From NCBI GenBank assembly GCA_020544305.1, contig CP058667.1, positions 1,612,001-1,676,000 on the forward strand: a stretch of DNA of 64,000 nt. Reading direction: 5' to 3'. Below are positions 10,522-20,328 of this stretch, piece after piece. The translations under genes and the position numbers were made by a program. This DNA comes from Staphylococcus taiwanensis (GTDB taxonomy: Bacteria; Bacillota; Bacilli; Staphylococcales; Staphylococcaceae). Position 1 is the first letter of the stretch. Each line of letters starts with the position of its first letter. The notes beneath the pieces were generated by a model, which saw only the letters and a list, made by a program, of their open reading frames with translations, had not been told where the DNA came from and did no database searches.

Positions 10522-11292
10522 CTACTCCTTACTTAACCCTCCAAAGCGTCTTTGGCGAGATTGATATATTTTTAAGCAATTTTTTAGTTCTTCACCATTA
10601 AAATCCGGCCATAACTTCTCATTGAAAATGAATTCACTATAAGAAGATTGCCATATTAGAAAATTACTAATACGCTGTTCACCAGAAGTGCGAATTAATA
10701 ATTCAGGATCTGGGTATGGATGCGTCATTAAATGTTTCGTAATCATAGATTCGTTGATGGCATTACTATCTTGACCATTGTTTTGAAGCTCATCATAAAT
10801 TGATTTCATACTTTGAACAATTTCAGCACGACCACCATAATTGATAGCAAATATTAGTTTCAAACCTGTATTGTTTTTTGTTTTTTCTTTTGCATGCTCA
10901 ATTGCTTCAATAGTCTTTTGAGGTACTGCATTTAGAAAACCAATTGTTTCTATTTTTACATTTTTTTCAATAAGTTCTGGTAAAAATGTCTTTAAAAAAT
11001 TAACAGGTAAATTCATGATATAATTAACTTCACTTTCAGGTCTAGACCAATTCTCAGTTGAAAAAGCGTATAAAGTTAAATATTTGATGCCCAAATCACT
11101 TGCTTCTCGTGTTACTTTTTTAATAGTTTGCATACCTTCGTAATGACCTTTAATTCTAGGCATTTTACGCTTTCTAGCCCAACGTCCATTTCCGTCCATG
11201 ATTATTGCTACATGTTCAGGTAAATTATGTAAATCTAAATCATCATTGTGACTGATTTTAGTCTTATTTCTTTTTATTAGCTTTTTAAACAT
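10522..11292 (-). CDS. uppS: Isoprenyl transferase (undecaprenyl diphosphate synthase)
   Basis: Condenses isopentenyl diphosphate onto farnesyl diphosphate to make undecaprenyl diphosphate, the carrier lipid for peptidoglycan and teichoic acid. The cis-prenyltransferase signature MDGNGRWA holds the catalytic Asp33; the IRTSGEQRISNF and IWQSSYSE blocks near the C-terminus are also present. I chose the ATG at 11292 (256 residues) because it has a GGAGG site and matches the family N-terminus MFKKLI; the open frame continues eight codons further up without support. Ahead of it is the strong frr terminator. Confidence 0.96.
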   Translation of the reverse strand: MFKKLIKRNKTKISHNDDLDLHNLPEHVAIIMDGNGRWARKRKMPRIKGHYEGMQTIKKVTREASDLGIKYLTLYAFSTENWSRPESEVNYIMNLPVNFLKTFLPELIEKNVKIETIGFLNAVPQKTIEAIEHAKEKTKNNTGLKLIFAINYGGRAEIVQSMKSIYDELQNNGQDSNAINESMITKHLMTHPYPDPELLIRTSGEQRISNFLIWQSSYSEFIFNEKLWPDFNGEELKNCLKIYQSRQRRFGGLSKE

Positions 11293-11389
11293 GGTCTTTC
11301 CTCCGAGCCTGATCATCTCTGTTATATTATATTAGTTATTTAAGAAATCATCTATCATTTTATCATACTCGATAATGGCATTGAATAAG

Positions 11390-11430
11390 CAAATTAAAAA
11401 ACTGTACCAAAGTCTGAATTGGTACAGTTT
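11390..11430 (-). terminator. Strong terminator after frr
   Basis: A perfect 12-bp stem (AAACTGTACCAA 11399-11410 with TTGGTACAGTTT 11419-11430, loop of 8) is followed on the minus strand by a T-rich run. It separates the rpsB-tsf-pyrH-frr group from uppS. Confidence 0.85.
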
Positions 11431-11517
11431 AGACTAAAATAATTCATTATAATGTCGAAAGTAAAATTATGATAAAACTTACACATTATTTGAATAATTA
11501 AATTAATGTCGAACTTA

Positions 11518-12072
11518 TTAAACAGACATAATGTCTTTTTCTTTATCTTCTACTAACTTATCAATTTCTTTAATTGAATTGTCAGTAGCTTTTTGAACAT
11601 CTTCTGTTTGACTTTTTAAGTCATCTTCAGTAATGTCGCCATTTTTTTCGTCTTTTTTCAATTGATCATTGATATCACGACGAATATTGCGGATAGATAC
11701 TTTCGCATCTTCACCAATTTTTTTAACATTTTTAACTAATTCTTTACGACGTTCTTCTGTTAAAGCAGGTACAGTGATACGAATAACTTCACCGTCACTT
11801 GTAGGATTAACACCTAAATTAGCAGCGAAAATCGCTTTTTCAATATCAGCAACTGATGATTTATCATATGGAGAGATAACTAATAATCGCGCTTCCGGCA
11901 CGTTAATACTAGCTAATTGTTGTACTGGTGTAGGAGCACCATAGTAATCAACAGTTACACCACTTAATAAATTTGAATTTGCTCTACCTGCACTAATATT
12001 TGCTAATTCACGTGATAAGTTATCGATTGATTTGTTCATACGAGCTTTAGTGTCTTGAATAATGTCAGTCAT
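11518..12072 (-). CDS. frr: Ribosome recycling factor
   Basis: Works with EF-G to split the post-termination ribosome. 184 residues, the usual length is 185. It is recognised by the long three-helix bundle, the GRANSNLL segment, the [18 protein letters not shown] block, and the [23 protein letters not shown] helix. ATG start with a GAGGTG site. It lies 17 bases after pyrH, the standard pyrH-frr pairing, and ends at a strong terminator. Confidence 0.97.
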   Translation of the reverse strand: MTDIIQDTKARMNKSIDNLSRELANISAGRANSNLLSGVTVDYYGAPTPVQQLASINVPEARLLVISPYDKSSVADIEKAIFAANLGVNPTSDGEVIRITVPALTEERRKELVKNVKKIGEDAKVSIRNIRRDINDQLKKDEKNGDITEDDLKSQTEDVQKATDNSIKEIDKLVEDKEKDIMSV

Positions 12073-12089
12073 AGTAATTACACCTCTAG

Positions 12090-12812
12090 TTATTTAGTTA
12101 TTAATGTACCTATTTTTTCACCTAATACTGCACGTTTGATATTTCCTTCTTCCATAATTGAGAAAACGTTTAAAGGAATATTGTTGTCCATACAGAATGA
12201 AGATGCTGTTGAGTCCATAACTTGTAATCCTTCTTGTAACATTTGGATATGTGTTAAATGCTCATACTTCACTGCATTTTTATCAACTTTAGGGTCTGCA
12301 GAATAAACACCATCAACATTATTTTTACCCATTAAAATAACATCAGCCTCTACTTCTGCTGCACGTAATGCTGCAGTTGTATCTGTAGAGAAGTAAGGAT
12401 TACCAATACCTGCTGCAAATATAACAACACGTTTTTTCTCTAAGTGTCTGATTGCACGACGGCGAATATATGGTTCTGCAACTTGTTTCATTTCAATTGA
12501 AGTTAAAACACGTGTGTCGCATTCCAATTGTTCTAAACTATCTTGTAAAGCAAGAGCGTTCATAACAGTAGCAAGCATACCCATATAGTCAGCTGTTCCA
12601 CGGTCCATACCTAAATCACTACCAGTTTTACCTCTCCAAATATTTCCACCGCCAACGATTACAGCGATTTCACAATCCATTTTAGCTACTTCAGCAACTT
12701 GTTTTGCTACACTTTTAATGATAATTGGATTAATACCAAAACCTTTATCTCCTGCAAGTGCTTCACCACTAAGTTTTAGTACTACACGTTTATATTTAGA
12801 AGTTTGCGCCAT
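12090..12812 (-). CDS. pyrH: Uridylate kinase
   Basis: Phosphorylates UMP to UDP in pyrimidine nucleotide synthesis; an amino-acid-kinase-fold hexamer unlike eukaryotic UMP kinases. Motifs: [18 protein letters not shown] near residue 10, VGGGNIWRG (phosphate binding), the [15 protein letters not shown] block and [15 protein letters not shown] chose the ATG at 12812 (240 residues; [10 protein letters not shown]) because of the GAGAGGA site upstream and the family length; a longer frame of 13 more codons has no ribosome binding site. Placed between tsf and frr as in most bacteria. Confidence 0.96.
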   Translation of the reverse strand: MAQTSKYKRVVLKLSGEALAGDKGFGINPIIIKSVAKQVAEVAKMDCEIAVIVGGGNIWRGKTGSDLGMDRGTADYMGMLATVMNALALQDSLEQLECDTRVLTSIEMKQVAEPYIRRRAIRHLEKKRVVIFAAGIGNPYFSTDTTAALRAAEVEADVILMGKNNVDGVYSADPKVDKNAVKYEHLTHIQMLQEGLQVMDSTASSFCMDNNIPLNVFSIMEEGNIKRAVLGEKIGTLITK

Positions 12813-12850
12813 TGTTTTTTCCTCTCTATTGAAAATATGTAATATATACA

Positions 12851-12877
12851 AGTAAAGAAGACACGAACGCGTCTTCT
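12851..12877 (-). terminator. Possible terminator after tsf
   Basis: A 9-bp stem (12856-12864 with 12869-12877, loop GTTC on the minus strand) contains one G-U pair only on the minus strand and is followed by TTTAC. Likely a weak terminator or processing hairpin between tsf and pyrH. Confidence 0.5.
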
Positions 12878-12947
12878 AACATAAAGCTATACTTTATAGT
12901 AGAAAACCTCAAAGGTGCCTTCTTTCTTGTTTAATCATGTCGACAGA

Positions 12948-13826
12948 TTATTTCATTTGTCCTTTTACTTCGTCAGCAAAGTTTTCTTCACGTTTTTCCA
13001 TGCCTTCGCCTACTTCATAACGAACGAAGTCTACAAGTTTTCCACCTTTTGATTTTAAGAAAGCTTCAACTGTTTGATCTGGATCTTTAACGAAGTTTTG
13101 GTCAACTGCACAAATTTCTTGAAGATATTTACGTAAACGACCTTCAACCATTTTTTCAACGATATTTTCAGGTTTACCTTCATTTAATGCTTGTTGTTTT
13201 AATACTTCTTTTTCATGGTTAATTTCTTCATCACTTACTTGGTCAGAAGAAACATATTTAGGATTAATAGCAGCAATGTGCATAGCAACGTCTTTAGCTG
13301 CTTCTTCATCAGAAGAACCTTCAACAACTGTTAATACGCCGATACGTCCACCCATGTGTAAGTATGCACCAAATGAATCATTGTCAGATTTAGTTCTGAT
13401 TTCGAAACGACGGATGCTTAATTTTTCACCGATAGTTGAGATTGCTTCTTTCATTCTTTCGTCAACTGTTTTACCACTTGATAATTTAGTTTCTAATAAA
13501 GCGTCAACTGTTTCAGCTTTGCTATCAAGTATTTGATTAGCAATTTCTTTAACTAATTCTTGGAAACCTTCGTTACGCGCAACGAAGTCTGTTTCAGAGT
13601 TGATTTCAACGATTGCAGCTTCATTACCTTTAACTTCTACATGTACTAAACCTTCTGCAGCGATACGGTCCGCTTTTTTAGCTGCTTTAGCGATACCTTT
13701 TTCACGTAAGTAATCAATCGCTTTATCGATGTCACCATCAGTTTCAGTTAGCGCTTTTTTACAATCCATCATACCAGCGCCAGTTCTTTCACGTAATTCT
13801 TTAACAAGTTTTGCTGAAATTGCCAT
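12948..13826 (-). CDS. tsf: Translation elongation factor Ts
   Basis: Nucleotide exchange factor that regenerates EF-Tu-GTP. 292 residues, the usual Firmicute length. The N-terminal UBA-like domain carries the signature [16 protein letters not shown] (about 11-26), and the core holds the [11 protein letters not shown] motif that contacts EF-Tu. ATG start with GGAGGAA. It follows rpsB after a 269-base gap containing a terminator hairpin, so it can be made both by read-through from rpsB and possibly on its own. Confidence 0.97.
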   Translation of the reverse strand: MAISAKLVKELRERTGAGMMDCKKALTETDGDIDKAIDYLREKGIAKAAKKADRIAAEGLVHVEVKGNEAAIVEINSETDFVARNEGFQELVKEIANQILDSKAETVDALLETKLSSGKTVDERMKEAISTIGEKLSIRRFEIRTKSDNDSFGAYLHMGGRIGVLTVVEGSSDEEAAKDVAMHIAAINPKYVSSDQVSDEEINHEKEVLKQQALNEGKPENIVEKMVEGRLRKYLQEICAVDQNFVKDPDQTVEAFLKSKGGKLVDFVRYEVGEGMEKREENFADEVKGQMK

Positions 13827-14049
13827 TAATTATTCCTCCAATATTTCTAATTGTGATAATAGATGATAATTAAATATTACCATTAAAGCTACTATAATTT
13901 CCAATCTCTATTATCATTTAATTATTATTTTTTTAAAATTGTGTTTAGTGTTGAATACTTTTCGTATGCCAACACAATCATTTACTAAGTTGAATATAAT
14001 AAAGGTTTCATTAAGACTGAACTATGAAACATTTAATTTATTATTTGAA

Positions 14050-14081
14050 AAAAGGGCGATAAGCATTACATCTTATCACCC
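14050..14081 (-). terminator. Intra-operon terminator between rpsB and tsf
   Basis: A 10-bp stem (14054-14063 with 14072-14081, loop of 8) followed on the minus strand by a run of T. One pair is G-U on the minus strand but a C-A mismatch on the plus strand, which fixes its direction. It should lower tsf expression relative to rpsB. Confidence 0.8.
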
Positions 14082-14095
14082 ATTTAAACTATATC

Positions 14096-14884
14096 TTAGT
14101 TTGATTCAACAGTAGTGTTTTCTTCAGTTGATTCTGCTTCTTGAGTTTCTTCTTTTTCATCTAAATTGACGTTTTGTTCTGCAGCTACTTCATCGTTAGA
14201 AATACCTTGTTGACCTTCTAAGACAGCGTCAGCCATTTTACCAGTTAATAATTTAACGGCACGTATAGCATCATCGTTCGCTGGGATAACGTAATCAATT
14301 TCATCAGGATCACAGTTAGTGTCAACGATACCAACGATAGGAATATTTAATTTACGTGCTTCAGCAATCGCGTTACGCTCTTTACGAGGGTCAACTACGA
14401 ATAATGCTTGAGGCATCGTTTTCATATCACGAATACCGCCTAAGAATTTGATTAAACGGTCATATTCTTTTTTAAGTTCAACAACTTCTTTTTTAGGTAA
14501 AACGTCGAATAAACCGTCTTCTTCCATTTTTTCGATTTCAGAAATACGTTTAATACGTTTAGAAATTGTTTTATAGTTAGTTAAAATTCCACCTAACCAT
14601 CTTTGGTTAACATAGAATTGTCCAGCACGTTCTGCTTCAGCTTTAACTGATTCTTGTGCTTGTTTTTTAGTACCTACGAATAAGACTTTACCGCCATCTT
14701 CTGATACTTGTTTAATGAAGTTATAAGCTTCTTCAACTTTTTTCACTGTTTTTTGTAAGTCAATGATATAAATACCATTTCTTTCAGTGAAGATATATTT
14801 TTTCATTTTTGGGTTCCAACGACGTGTTTGGTGACCGAAGTGAACACCAGCTTCTAGTAATTGTTTCATAGAAATTACTGCCAT
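14096..14884 (-). CDS. rpsB: 30S ribosomal protein S2
   Basis: Small-subunit ribosomal protein near the head/body junction. 262 residues; the core is followed by an acidic, Glu/Thr-rich tail (from about 228). Signatures: [19 protein letters not shown] at the N-terminus, the coiled-coil insert around 100-150, and [20 protein letters not shown] start with an AGGAGGAA site. First gene of the rpsB-tsf pair; it lies between codY upstream and tsf downstream as in S. aureus. Confidence 0.97.
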   Translation of the reverse strand: MAVISMKQLLEAGVHFGHQTRRWNPKMKKYIFTERNGIYIIDLQKTVKKVEEAYNFIKQVSEDGGKVLFVGTKKQAQESVKAEAERAGQFYVNQRWLGGILTNYKTISKRIKRISEIEKMEEDGLFDVLPKKEVVELKKEYDRLIKFLGGIRDMKTMPQALFVVDPRKERNAIAEARKLNIPIVGIVDTNCDPDEIDYVIPANDDAIRAVKLLTGKMADAVLEGQQGISNDEVAAEQNVNLDEKEETQEAESTEENTTVESN

Positions 14885-15009
14885 TTTAAATTCCTCCTAT
14901 TGGTTTTTTACCTCCATAACAAACTAATATAAAGACAATACATATAATAATGATTGCACCCTCTATATTTTCGTTTCTTATGTGTGTATTGGCTTTATAG
15001 CCGTCAATA

Positions 15010-15038
15010 ATGATATCACATAATTAACTTCAACGCAA
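15010..15038 (-). promoter_or_regulatory. Candidate rpsB promoter
   Basis: Minus-strand TTGCGT (15033-15038) and TATCAT (15010-15015) are separated by 17 bases. The position is downstream of the codY terminator and leaves a leader of about 120 bases before rpsB, with a small GGCT/AGCC hairpin. Ribosomal proteins often control such leaders, but no known motif was recognised. Confidence 0.45.
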
Positions 15039-15072
15039 TGCCTTATTTAACAGTAATTACGATTAAATCACG

Positions 15073-15116
15073 AAAAAACACTGCTGATTCTTAAATATTA
15101 TCAATCAACAGTGTTT
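15073..15116 (-). terminator. Terminator after codY
   Basis: A 14-bp stem (15076-15089 with 15103-15116) that is complete on the minus strand through one G-U pair, followed by six T. It ends the xerC-hslV-hslU-codY transcript. Confidence 0.85.
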
Positions 15117-15153
15117 AAATATAAGTTTATAAAATAGTAACTAAAACTGGCTT

Positions 15154-15927
15154 CTATTTATTACGTTCTAATTCGTCTAAGAATTTTTCTTTTTTCACTT
15201 TAATAAATGTACCTTTCATCCCTAAGGATCGTGATTCTATCACACCGGCACTTTCAAGTTTACGTAAAGCATTAACGATTACTGAGCGTGTAATACCAAC
15301 TCTATCAGCTACTTTAGAAGCGATTAATAATCCTTCATTACCACCTAACTCTTCAAAGATATGCTCGATTGCTTCTTTTTCAGAATAAGATAATGAATTA
15401 ATTGCCATAGTGATAGCAGCTTTATCTCGTGCTTCTTTTTCAACTTCATTGTGTTTTTCACGTAAGATTTCCATACCAATAACTGTTGCTGCATATTCAC
15501 CTAATACTAAATCATTCTCATTAAAATCGTCTTGAACGCGACCTAACACTAATGTACCTAGTCTTTCACCGCCACCTAAAATTGGGAAGACTGTAGTACG
15601 GCTATTGATAAATACTTCTTTATCTTCTGGTGGAAATACAGTTAATTCATTATCGATATCAATGTTAGATTCAGTTTGTTTAACATCCATTAATAATTCA
15701 GTATATTCACTTGGAATATGTTTACTTTCTAACATTTCGTTAATTCTTTCACTTTTAAGTAATTCATTTAAACTTGAACCTAGAATCTTACCTCTACGTG
15801 AAACAATGAATACGTTTGTTACAGTAACGCTACTTATTGTTTGAGCAACGTCTTTAAAGTCAACTGCAATACCCTTATGTTTTTGTAATAGTGTATTTAA
15901 TTCTCTAGTTTTAGATAATAAGCTCAT
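15154..15927 (-). CDS. codY: GTP- and branched-chain-amino-acid-sensing repressor CodY
   Basis: Global regulator that represses amino acid, nitrogen and (in staphylococci) virulence genes when isoleucine/valine and GTP are plentiful. The 257-residue protein has the N-terminal GAF-type ligand domain (about 1-155), a linker helix, and a C-terminal winged helix-turn-helix with the recognition region at about 203-226 ([18 protein letters not shown]). ATG start with AAGGAG. It is the last gene of the xerC-hslV-hslU-codY operon, 21 bases after hslU, and is followed by a strong terminator. Confidence 0.97.
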   Translation of the reverse strand: MSLLSKTRELNTLLQKHKGIAVDFKDVAQTISSVTVTNVFIVSRRGKILGSSLNELLKSERINEMLESKHIPSEYTELLMDVKQTESNIDIDNELTVFPPEDKEVFINSRTTVFPILGGGERLGTLVLGRVQDDFNENDLVLGEYAATVIGMEILREKHNEVEKEARDKAAITMAINSLSYSEKEAIEHIFEELGGNEGLLIASKVADRVGITRSVIVNALRKLESAGVIESRSLGMKGTFIKVKKEKFLDELERNK

Positions 15928-15948
15928 AAAATTTCTCCTTTATTTATA

Positions 15949-17352
15949 TTATAAAATAAATGCACTTAAATCTTTGTTAGTTGAAATAGATTTCAACTTA
16001 TCATCAACATACTGTGGTGTTATATCTACAACTGCATTTGGCATGCTTGGTGCCTCATAAGATAAATCTTCAAGCATTTTTTCTAATATTGTGTGTAAAC
16101 GACGTGCTCCAATGTTATCAGTATCTTGGTTAACTTGATATGCCATTTCAGCTAATCTTGTAATCGCTTCCTCAGAAAAGTTCACCGTAACATCTTCAGT
16201 TTGAAGCAACGCTTCATATTGCTTAATTAAAGAGAGTTTCGGTTCAGTTAAAATTCTATAGAAATCATTAACTGTTAAACTTTCAAGTTCTACTCTAATT
16301 GGAAAACGTCCTTGTAATTCAGGAATTAAGTCGCTTGGTTTAGAAACGTGAAACGCCCCAGCACCAATAAATAGCATATGTTCAGTATTTACAGTACCAT
16401 ACTTAGTTTGAATCATGCTACCTTCGAGGATTGGCAAGATGTCTCTTTGAACGCCTTGACGAGATACGTCTTGGCCACTATTCGAGTTATTAGTTGCTAC
16501 TTTGTCAATTTCATCAATAAATATGATACCCATTTGCTCAGCCAATTCTAATGCTTCTTGATTTGCAGTTTCTTGATCAATCAATTCATCTGCAAAGTCG
16601 TCAGCTAGAATTTTACGAGCAGTTTTTACAGGCACTTCACGCTCAACTTTGCGTTTCGGCATAAGTTGACTCATCATATCTTGCATTTGTTGATTTTGAT
16701 TAGTACCTAACATGCCTAGTGCACCCGGGTCTTGTTCAACTTTTATTCTTACTTTCTCTTCCTCTAGTTTACCATCTAGAAGTTGTTTTTTGATTTCAGA
16801 ACGTTTAGTTTTAATTTCCTCTGTTGGCGTTTCTTCTTCCTCTTCTTCATTATTACCAAAGTTTGGAAGTGCGCCTCCTAATAAAGATTCTAATGGATTA
16901 TTATTTTGAGATGCTTTTTTCTTTAAACTAGGTACTAATAATTTAACTAACTTTTCATTAGCTTTATTAGTTGCTTCATCTTTAACTAGAGATTTCTTTT
17001 GAACTTTAACCAATCGCACTGCAACATCAACCAAATCTCTTACCATACTCTCAACATCACGACCAACATAGCCAACTTCAGTAAATTTAGTCGCTTCCAC
17101 CTTAATAAATGGTGCACCAACAATTTTAGCCATTCGTCGTGCTATTTCAGTTTTACCTACACCCGTTGGCCCTATCATCAAGATATTCTTAGGTGCAATT
17201 TCTTGTTTCGTTTCTTCATCAAGTAGACTTCTTCTATATCGATTTCTTAACGCAATCGCAACTTTACGTTTTGCGTCGTCTTGACCAACAATATATTCAT
17301 TTAATCTAGATACGATATCTTTAGGTGTCAATTTAATACCGTTTGCATCCAT
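15949..17352 (-). CDS. hslU: ATP-dependent protease ATPase subunit HslU (ClpY)
   Basis: AAA+ unfoldase that feeds proteins into the HslV peptidase. 467 residues. Visible are the Walker A motif GPTGVGKTE (61-69), the pore motif region GYVGRDVES, the Walker B motif IIFIDEIDK, and sensor/arginine-finger region [16 protein letters not shown]. The Q/N/E-rich intermediate (I) domain lies at about 130-260. The C-terminal leucine end SAFIL docks in HslV. It follows hslV by 58 bases. Confidence 0.97.
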   Translation of the reverse strand: MDANGIKLTPKDIVSRLNEYIVGQDDAKRKVAIALRNRYRRSLLDEETKQEIAPKNILMIGPTGVGKTEIARRMAKIVGAPFIKVEATKFTEVGYVGRDVESMVRDLVDVAVRLVKVQKKSLVKDEATNKANEKLVKLLVPSLKKKASQNNNPLESLLGGALPNFGNNEEEEEETPTEEIKTKRSEIKKQLLDGKLEEEKVRIKVEQDPGALGMLGTNQNQQMQDMMSQLMPKRKVEREVPVKTARKILADDFADELIDQETANQEALELAEQMGIIFIDEIDKVATNNSNSGQDVSRQGVQRDILPILEGSMIQTKYGTVNTEHMLFIGAGAFHVSKPSDLIPELQGRFPIRVELESLTVNDFYRILTEPKLSLIKQYEALLQTEDVTVNFSEEAITRLAEMAYQVNQDTDNIGARRLHTILEKMLEDLSYEAPSMPNAVVDITPQYVDDKLKSISTNKDLSAFIL

Positions 17353-17397
17353 ATATTTTTACCTCCAACTAAATGTATGTCCATTTATATTCATTTC

Positions 17398-17412
17398 CAT
17401 TTTTTGAAAATT
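17398..17412. promoter_or_regulatory. CodY-box-like sequence between hslV and hslU
   Basis: The minus-strand reading AATTTTCAAAAAATG matches 13 of 15 positions of the CodY consensus AATTTTCWGAAAATT. It overlaps the hslV stop codon and lies upstream of hslU-codY, so it could be a roadblock site for autoregulation. In AT-rich DNA such matches also occur by chance. Confidence 0.35.
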
Positions 17413-17956
17413 ATAGCGTTTCCACAATAATGTTATCATTTGTGAATACACAAATGTCAGATGCAACTTTCAAACTTTCATAAGCCATTTCTTTAGCAGA
17501 TAATTGGCTAGCGTGTCGTTTTAAAGCTCTACCCGCACTGAGTGCATAGTTACCACCAGATCCAATTGCAATCAAATCATCATCTGGAGCAATAACTTCA
17601 CCAGTACCACTAACAACCAATATTGCATCTTTATCCATAACGATTAACATCGCTTCAAGTTGACGTAGTTGTTTATCACCGCGCCATTCTTGAGCTAGTT
17701 CAACTGCTGCACGCTCTAAATTACCACTAAACTGTTGTAGTTTAGTTTCGAATTTTTCAAATAGAGTGAATGCGTCAGCAACACTTCCGGCAAATCCTGC
17801 TAACACTTTACCTTCATAAAGTCTTCTAACTTTACGAGCAGTTTGTTTCATTATCACTTGTTCACCAAGTGTTACTTGACCGTCACCAGCCATAGCCGCT
17901 TCACCATTATGTCTTACTGCATAAATTGTTGTTGCATGTAATGATGTTTTACTCAT
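17411..17956 (-). CDS. hslV: ATP-dependent protease peptidase subunit HslV (ClpQ)
   Basis: Proteasome-like threonine peptidase, a dodecamer that pairs with HslU. In the 181-residue protein the usual N-terminal nucleophile motif TTIYAV starts at residue 9, so the first eight residues are probably a short propeptide (inferred from alignment with E. coli HslV, where Thr follows Met). The AGDGQVT and [14 protein letters not shown] blocks are conserved. The start codon follows directly on the xerC stop codon, suggesting coupling. Confidence 0.95.
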   Translation of the reverse strand: MSKTSLHATTIYAVRHNGEAAMAGDGQVTLGEQVIMKQTARKVRRLYEGKVLAGFAGSVADAFTLFEKFETKLQQFSGNLERAAVELAQEWRGDKQLRQLEAMLIVMDKDAILVVSGTGEVIAPDDDLIAIGSGGNYALSAGRALKRHASQLSAKEMAYESLKVASDICVFTNDNIIVETL

Positions 17957-18850
17957 TTATTTACTCTCCTTTTTCGCTCGAGGATGTGCATTTAAATACA
18001 CTTTACGTAATTGTTGATTCGATACATGTGTATACTTTCCAGTCGTAGAAAGATTGACATGACCAAGTAAAGATTGAACAGTTCTTAAATCCATTCCTTG
18101 ATTCAATAAATGTGTAGCAAATGTATGTCTGAGCTTATGTGGATGTATATTAGTAACACCAGCTGTACGTTTGACAATATCATTAAGGACGTATCTAACG
18201 CCTCTTTCAGTAATAGGCTCACTTTTAAGATTTACAATAAGAAATGAGTGATTAACATTATGAATAGGTTTGAACTCATTTAAGTATTGTTCAATACTTT
18301 GACGGCAAAATTCTCCAAAAGGAACAAAACGTTCTTTATTACCTTTTCCTAGTACTTTCACACCAGGCAAAGACATATCAATATCGTTGAGTTGAATATT
18401 CACTAATTCTGAAACTCGAATCCCAGTCGCATATAATAATTCTAAAATAACTCTATCTCTTAACCCTTTTTTAGAATCTTTCGCAACTGTTTTAAACAAA
18501 GCCTCCATCTCTTCTTCATAAAAGAATTGTGGTAGATATTGTTCTTTTTTAGGATGAACTAACTGTACAAATGGATTAACGATCGTTTCATCTTGCGTCA
18601 TCCAAAATTCATAAAACGTTCTTAATGTAGAAATTTTCCGTGATACAGTAGTTCGTTTCAAATTTTGAGAATACAAAAAACTCAAATAATTTCTTGCATC
18701 TTTATATTCAAATGTTTTAAGATCTAGCAATTCTTGATCTAAAAAAAGATTAAATTGTACTAAATCATCATGATATGATTTTAAGGTATGGGCGGAGAAG
18801 TTTCTTTCAACTTTAAGCATATTTAAGAATATTTCTTGGATTTCTTCCAC
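17957..18850 (-). CDS. xerC: Tyrosine recombinase XerC
   Basis: Partners with XerD at the dif site to resolve chromosome dimers. 297 residues with an N-terminal SAM-like core-binding domain (about 1-85) and the catalytic domain. The full set of active residues is seen: Arg145 (TGIRVSEL), Lys169, His238 and Arg241 (HPHKLRH), His264 (LGHVNLST) and Tyr273 (KYTH). The start is a GTG with a GGAGGGG site ten bases upstream. First gene of the xerC-hslVU-codY operon. Confidence 0.95.
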   Translation of the reverse strand: MEEIQEIFLNMLKVERNFSAHTLKSYHDDLVQFNLFLDQELLDLKTFEYKDARNYLSFLYSQNLKRTTVSRKISTLRTFYEFWMTQDETIVNPFVQLVHPKKEQYLPQFFYEEEMEALFKTVAKDSKKGLRDRVILELLYATGIRVSELVNIQLNDIDMSLPGVKVLGKGNKERFVPFGEFCRQSIEQYLNEFKPIHNVNHSFLIVNLKSEPITERGVRYVLNDIVKRTAGVTNIHPHKLRHTFATHLLNQGMDLRTVQSLLGHVNLSTTGKYTHVSNQQLRKVYLNAHPRAKKESK

Positions 18851-18994
18851 TTAAAAATCCCCTCCATCATATGCATTGTAGCATATAATATAAAGGGGAC
18901 TAAAATAATTAGCTATAGAATTCAAAATCTTTTGAGAATTATTTAATATATCGAATAAATAGTCTTTTATTTTAATTAAAATTTCATATAAATT

Positions 18995-20302
18995 TTATAG
19001 TGTCTTCTTATAATTTTCAAGATATTCTAAAGCTCTATTTGCTTGAGCTTCGTATCTTTCTTTTTTATCTTTGATACGTTTTTCAAGTGAAGGTAACAAT
19101 CCAAAGTTAGCATTCATTGGTTGGAAATTCTTTTCATTTTTAGCATGCGAAATATAATAAGCCATACTACCTATCATTGTTTCCCTAGGGAAAATGACTT
19201 CACCTTTACCTAATAGTTTATGCGCTAAGTTAATGCCTGCTACAAGACCGCTTGCAGCACTTTCAACATAGCCTTCAACCCCAGTCATTTGTCCAGCAAA
19301 TTGAATTCTATCTTCATTAATTAATTCATATTTCTCATTTAAAACATCAGGAGAATTTATAAATGTGTTTCGATGCATCACACCATATCGTACGATATCT
19401 ACGTTTTCTAATCCTGGAATTAATTGGATTACATCTTTTTGAGCTCCCCATTTTAAATGAGTTTGGAAACCAACAATGTTATATAAGGTGCCCGCTGCAT
19501 CATCTTGTCTCAATTGCACAACTGCAAATGGGCGTTTACCAGTTTTAGGATCTTCAAGCCCAACTGGTTTCATTGGTCCGAACAATAATGTTTTACGACC
19601 GCGTTCAGCCATCACTTCAAATGGCATACAACCTTCAAAGTATTTTTCCTTTTCAAATTCATTAGTAGGTGCTACTTCCGCTGCAAGCACAGCGCCATAG
19701 AAACGATTAAACTCCTCTTCAGTCATAGGACAATTTAAATAAGCGGCTTCGCCTTTATCATAACGTGATTTTAAATACACTTTATCCATATCAATTGACT
19801 CTTTTTCGATAATTGGAGCAGCTGCATCATAAAAATACAATTGGTCTTTACCGGTAATATCAACAATTTCTTTAGCCAAATTCTCAGTTGTTAATGGACC
19901 TGTTGCAATAATCGTATGACCTTCAGGAATACTATGAATTTCTTCATTTAAAACTGTCACGTTTGGATGATTTCTTAATGTTTCAGTAATATAACCCGAA
20001 AAATCATGTCTATCAACCGCTAAAGCACCTCCAGCAGGCACTCTAGCTTTATCAGCTGCAGCTATAATAAGTGAATCCAAGCGTCTCATTTCTTCTTTTA
20101 AGACACCTACACCATTAGTCAGTGCATTACCACGTAATGAATTAGAACAAACTAATTCAGCAAATTTATCAGTATGGTGTGCTGGTGTTTGTTTAACAGG
20201 ACGCATTTCTATTAAGTTTACTTTAATTCCACGCTGTGCTAATTGATAAGCTGCTTCTGAACCAGCTAAACCTGCACCAACGACATTAACTTTTTGACTC
20301 AT
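18995..20302 (-). CDS. trmFO: tRNA (uracil-54) methyltransferase TrmFO, folate/FAD-dependent
   Basis: Uses methylenetetrahydrofolate and FAD to make ribothymidine at position 54 of tRNA (formerly Gid). The FAD-binding [11 protein letters not shown] motif begins near residue 8, and the family blocks [22 protein letters not shown] and [20 protein letters not shown] are intact. The ATG at 20302 (435 residues) is chosen because it has an AGGAGG site at good distance; a GTG two codons earlier is too close to that site. It lies between topA and xerC as in S. aureus. Confidence 0.96.
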   Translation of the reverse strand: MSQKVNVVGAGLAGSEAAYQLAQRGIKVNLIEMRPVKQTPAHHTDKFAELVCSNSLRGNALTNGVGVLKEEMRRLDSLIIAAADKARVPAGGALAVDRHDFSGYITETLRNHPNVTVLNEEIHSIPEGHTIIATGPLTTENLAKEIVDITGKDQLYFYDAAAPIIEKESIDMDKVYLKSRYDKGEAAYLNCPMTEEEFNRFYGAVLAAEVAPTNEFEKEKYFEGCMPFEVMAERGRKTLLFGPMKPVGLEDPKTGKRPFAVVQLRQDDAAGTLYNIVGFQTHLKWGAQKDVIQLIPGLENVDIVRYGVMHRNTFINSPDVLNEKYELINEDRIQFAGQMTGVEGYVESAASGLVAGINLAHKLLGKGEVIFPRETMIGSMAYYISHAKNEKNFQPMNANFGLLPSLEKRIKDKKERYEAQANRALEYLENYKKTL

Positions 20303-20328
20303 AGTCACCCTCCTAAAAAATTATTTTT

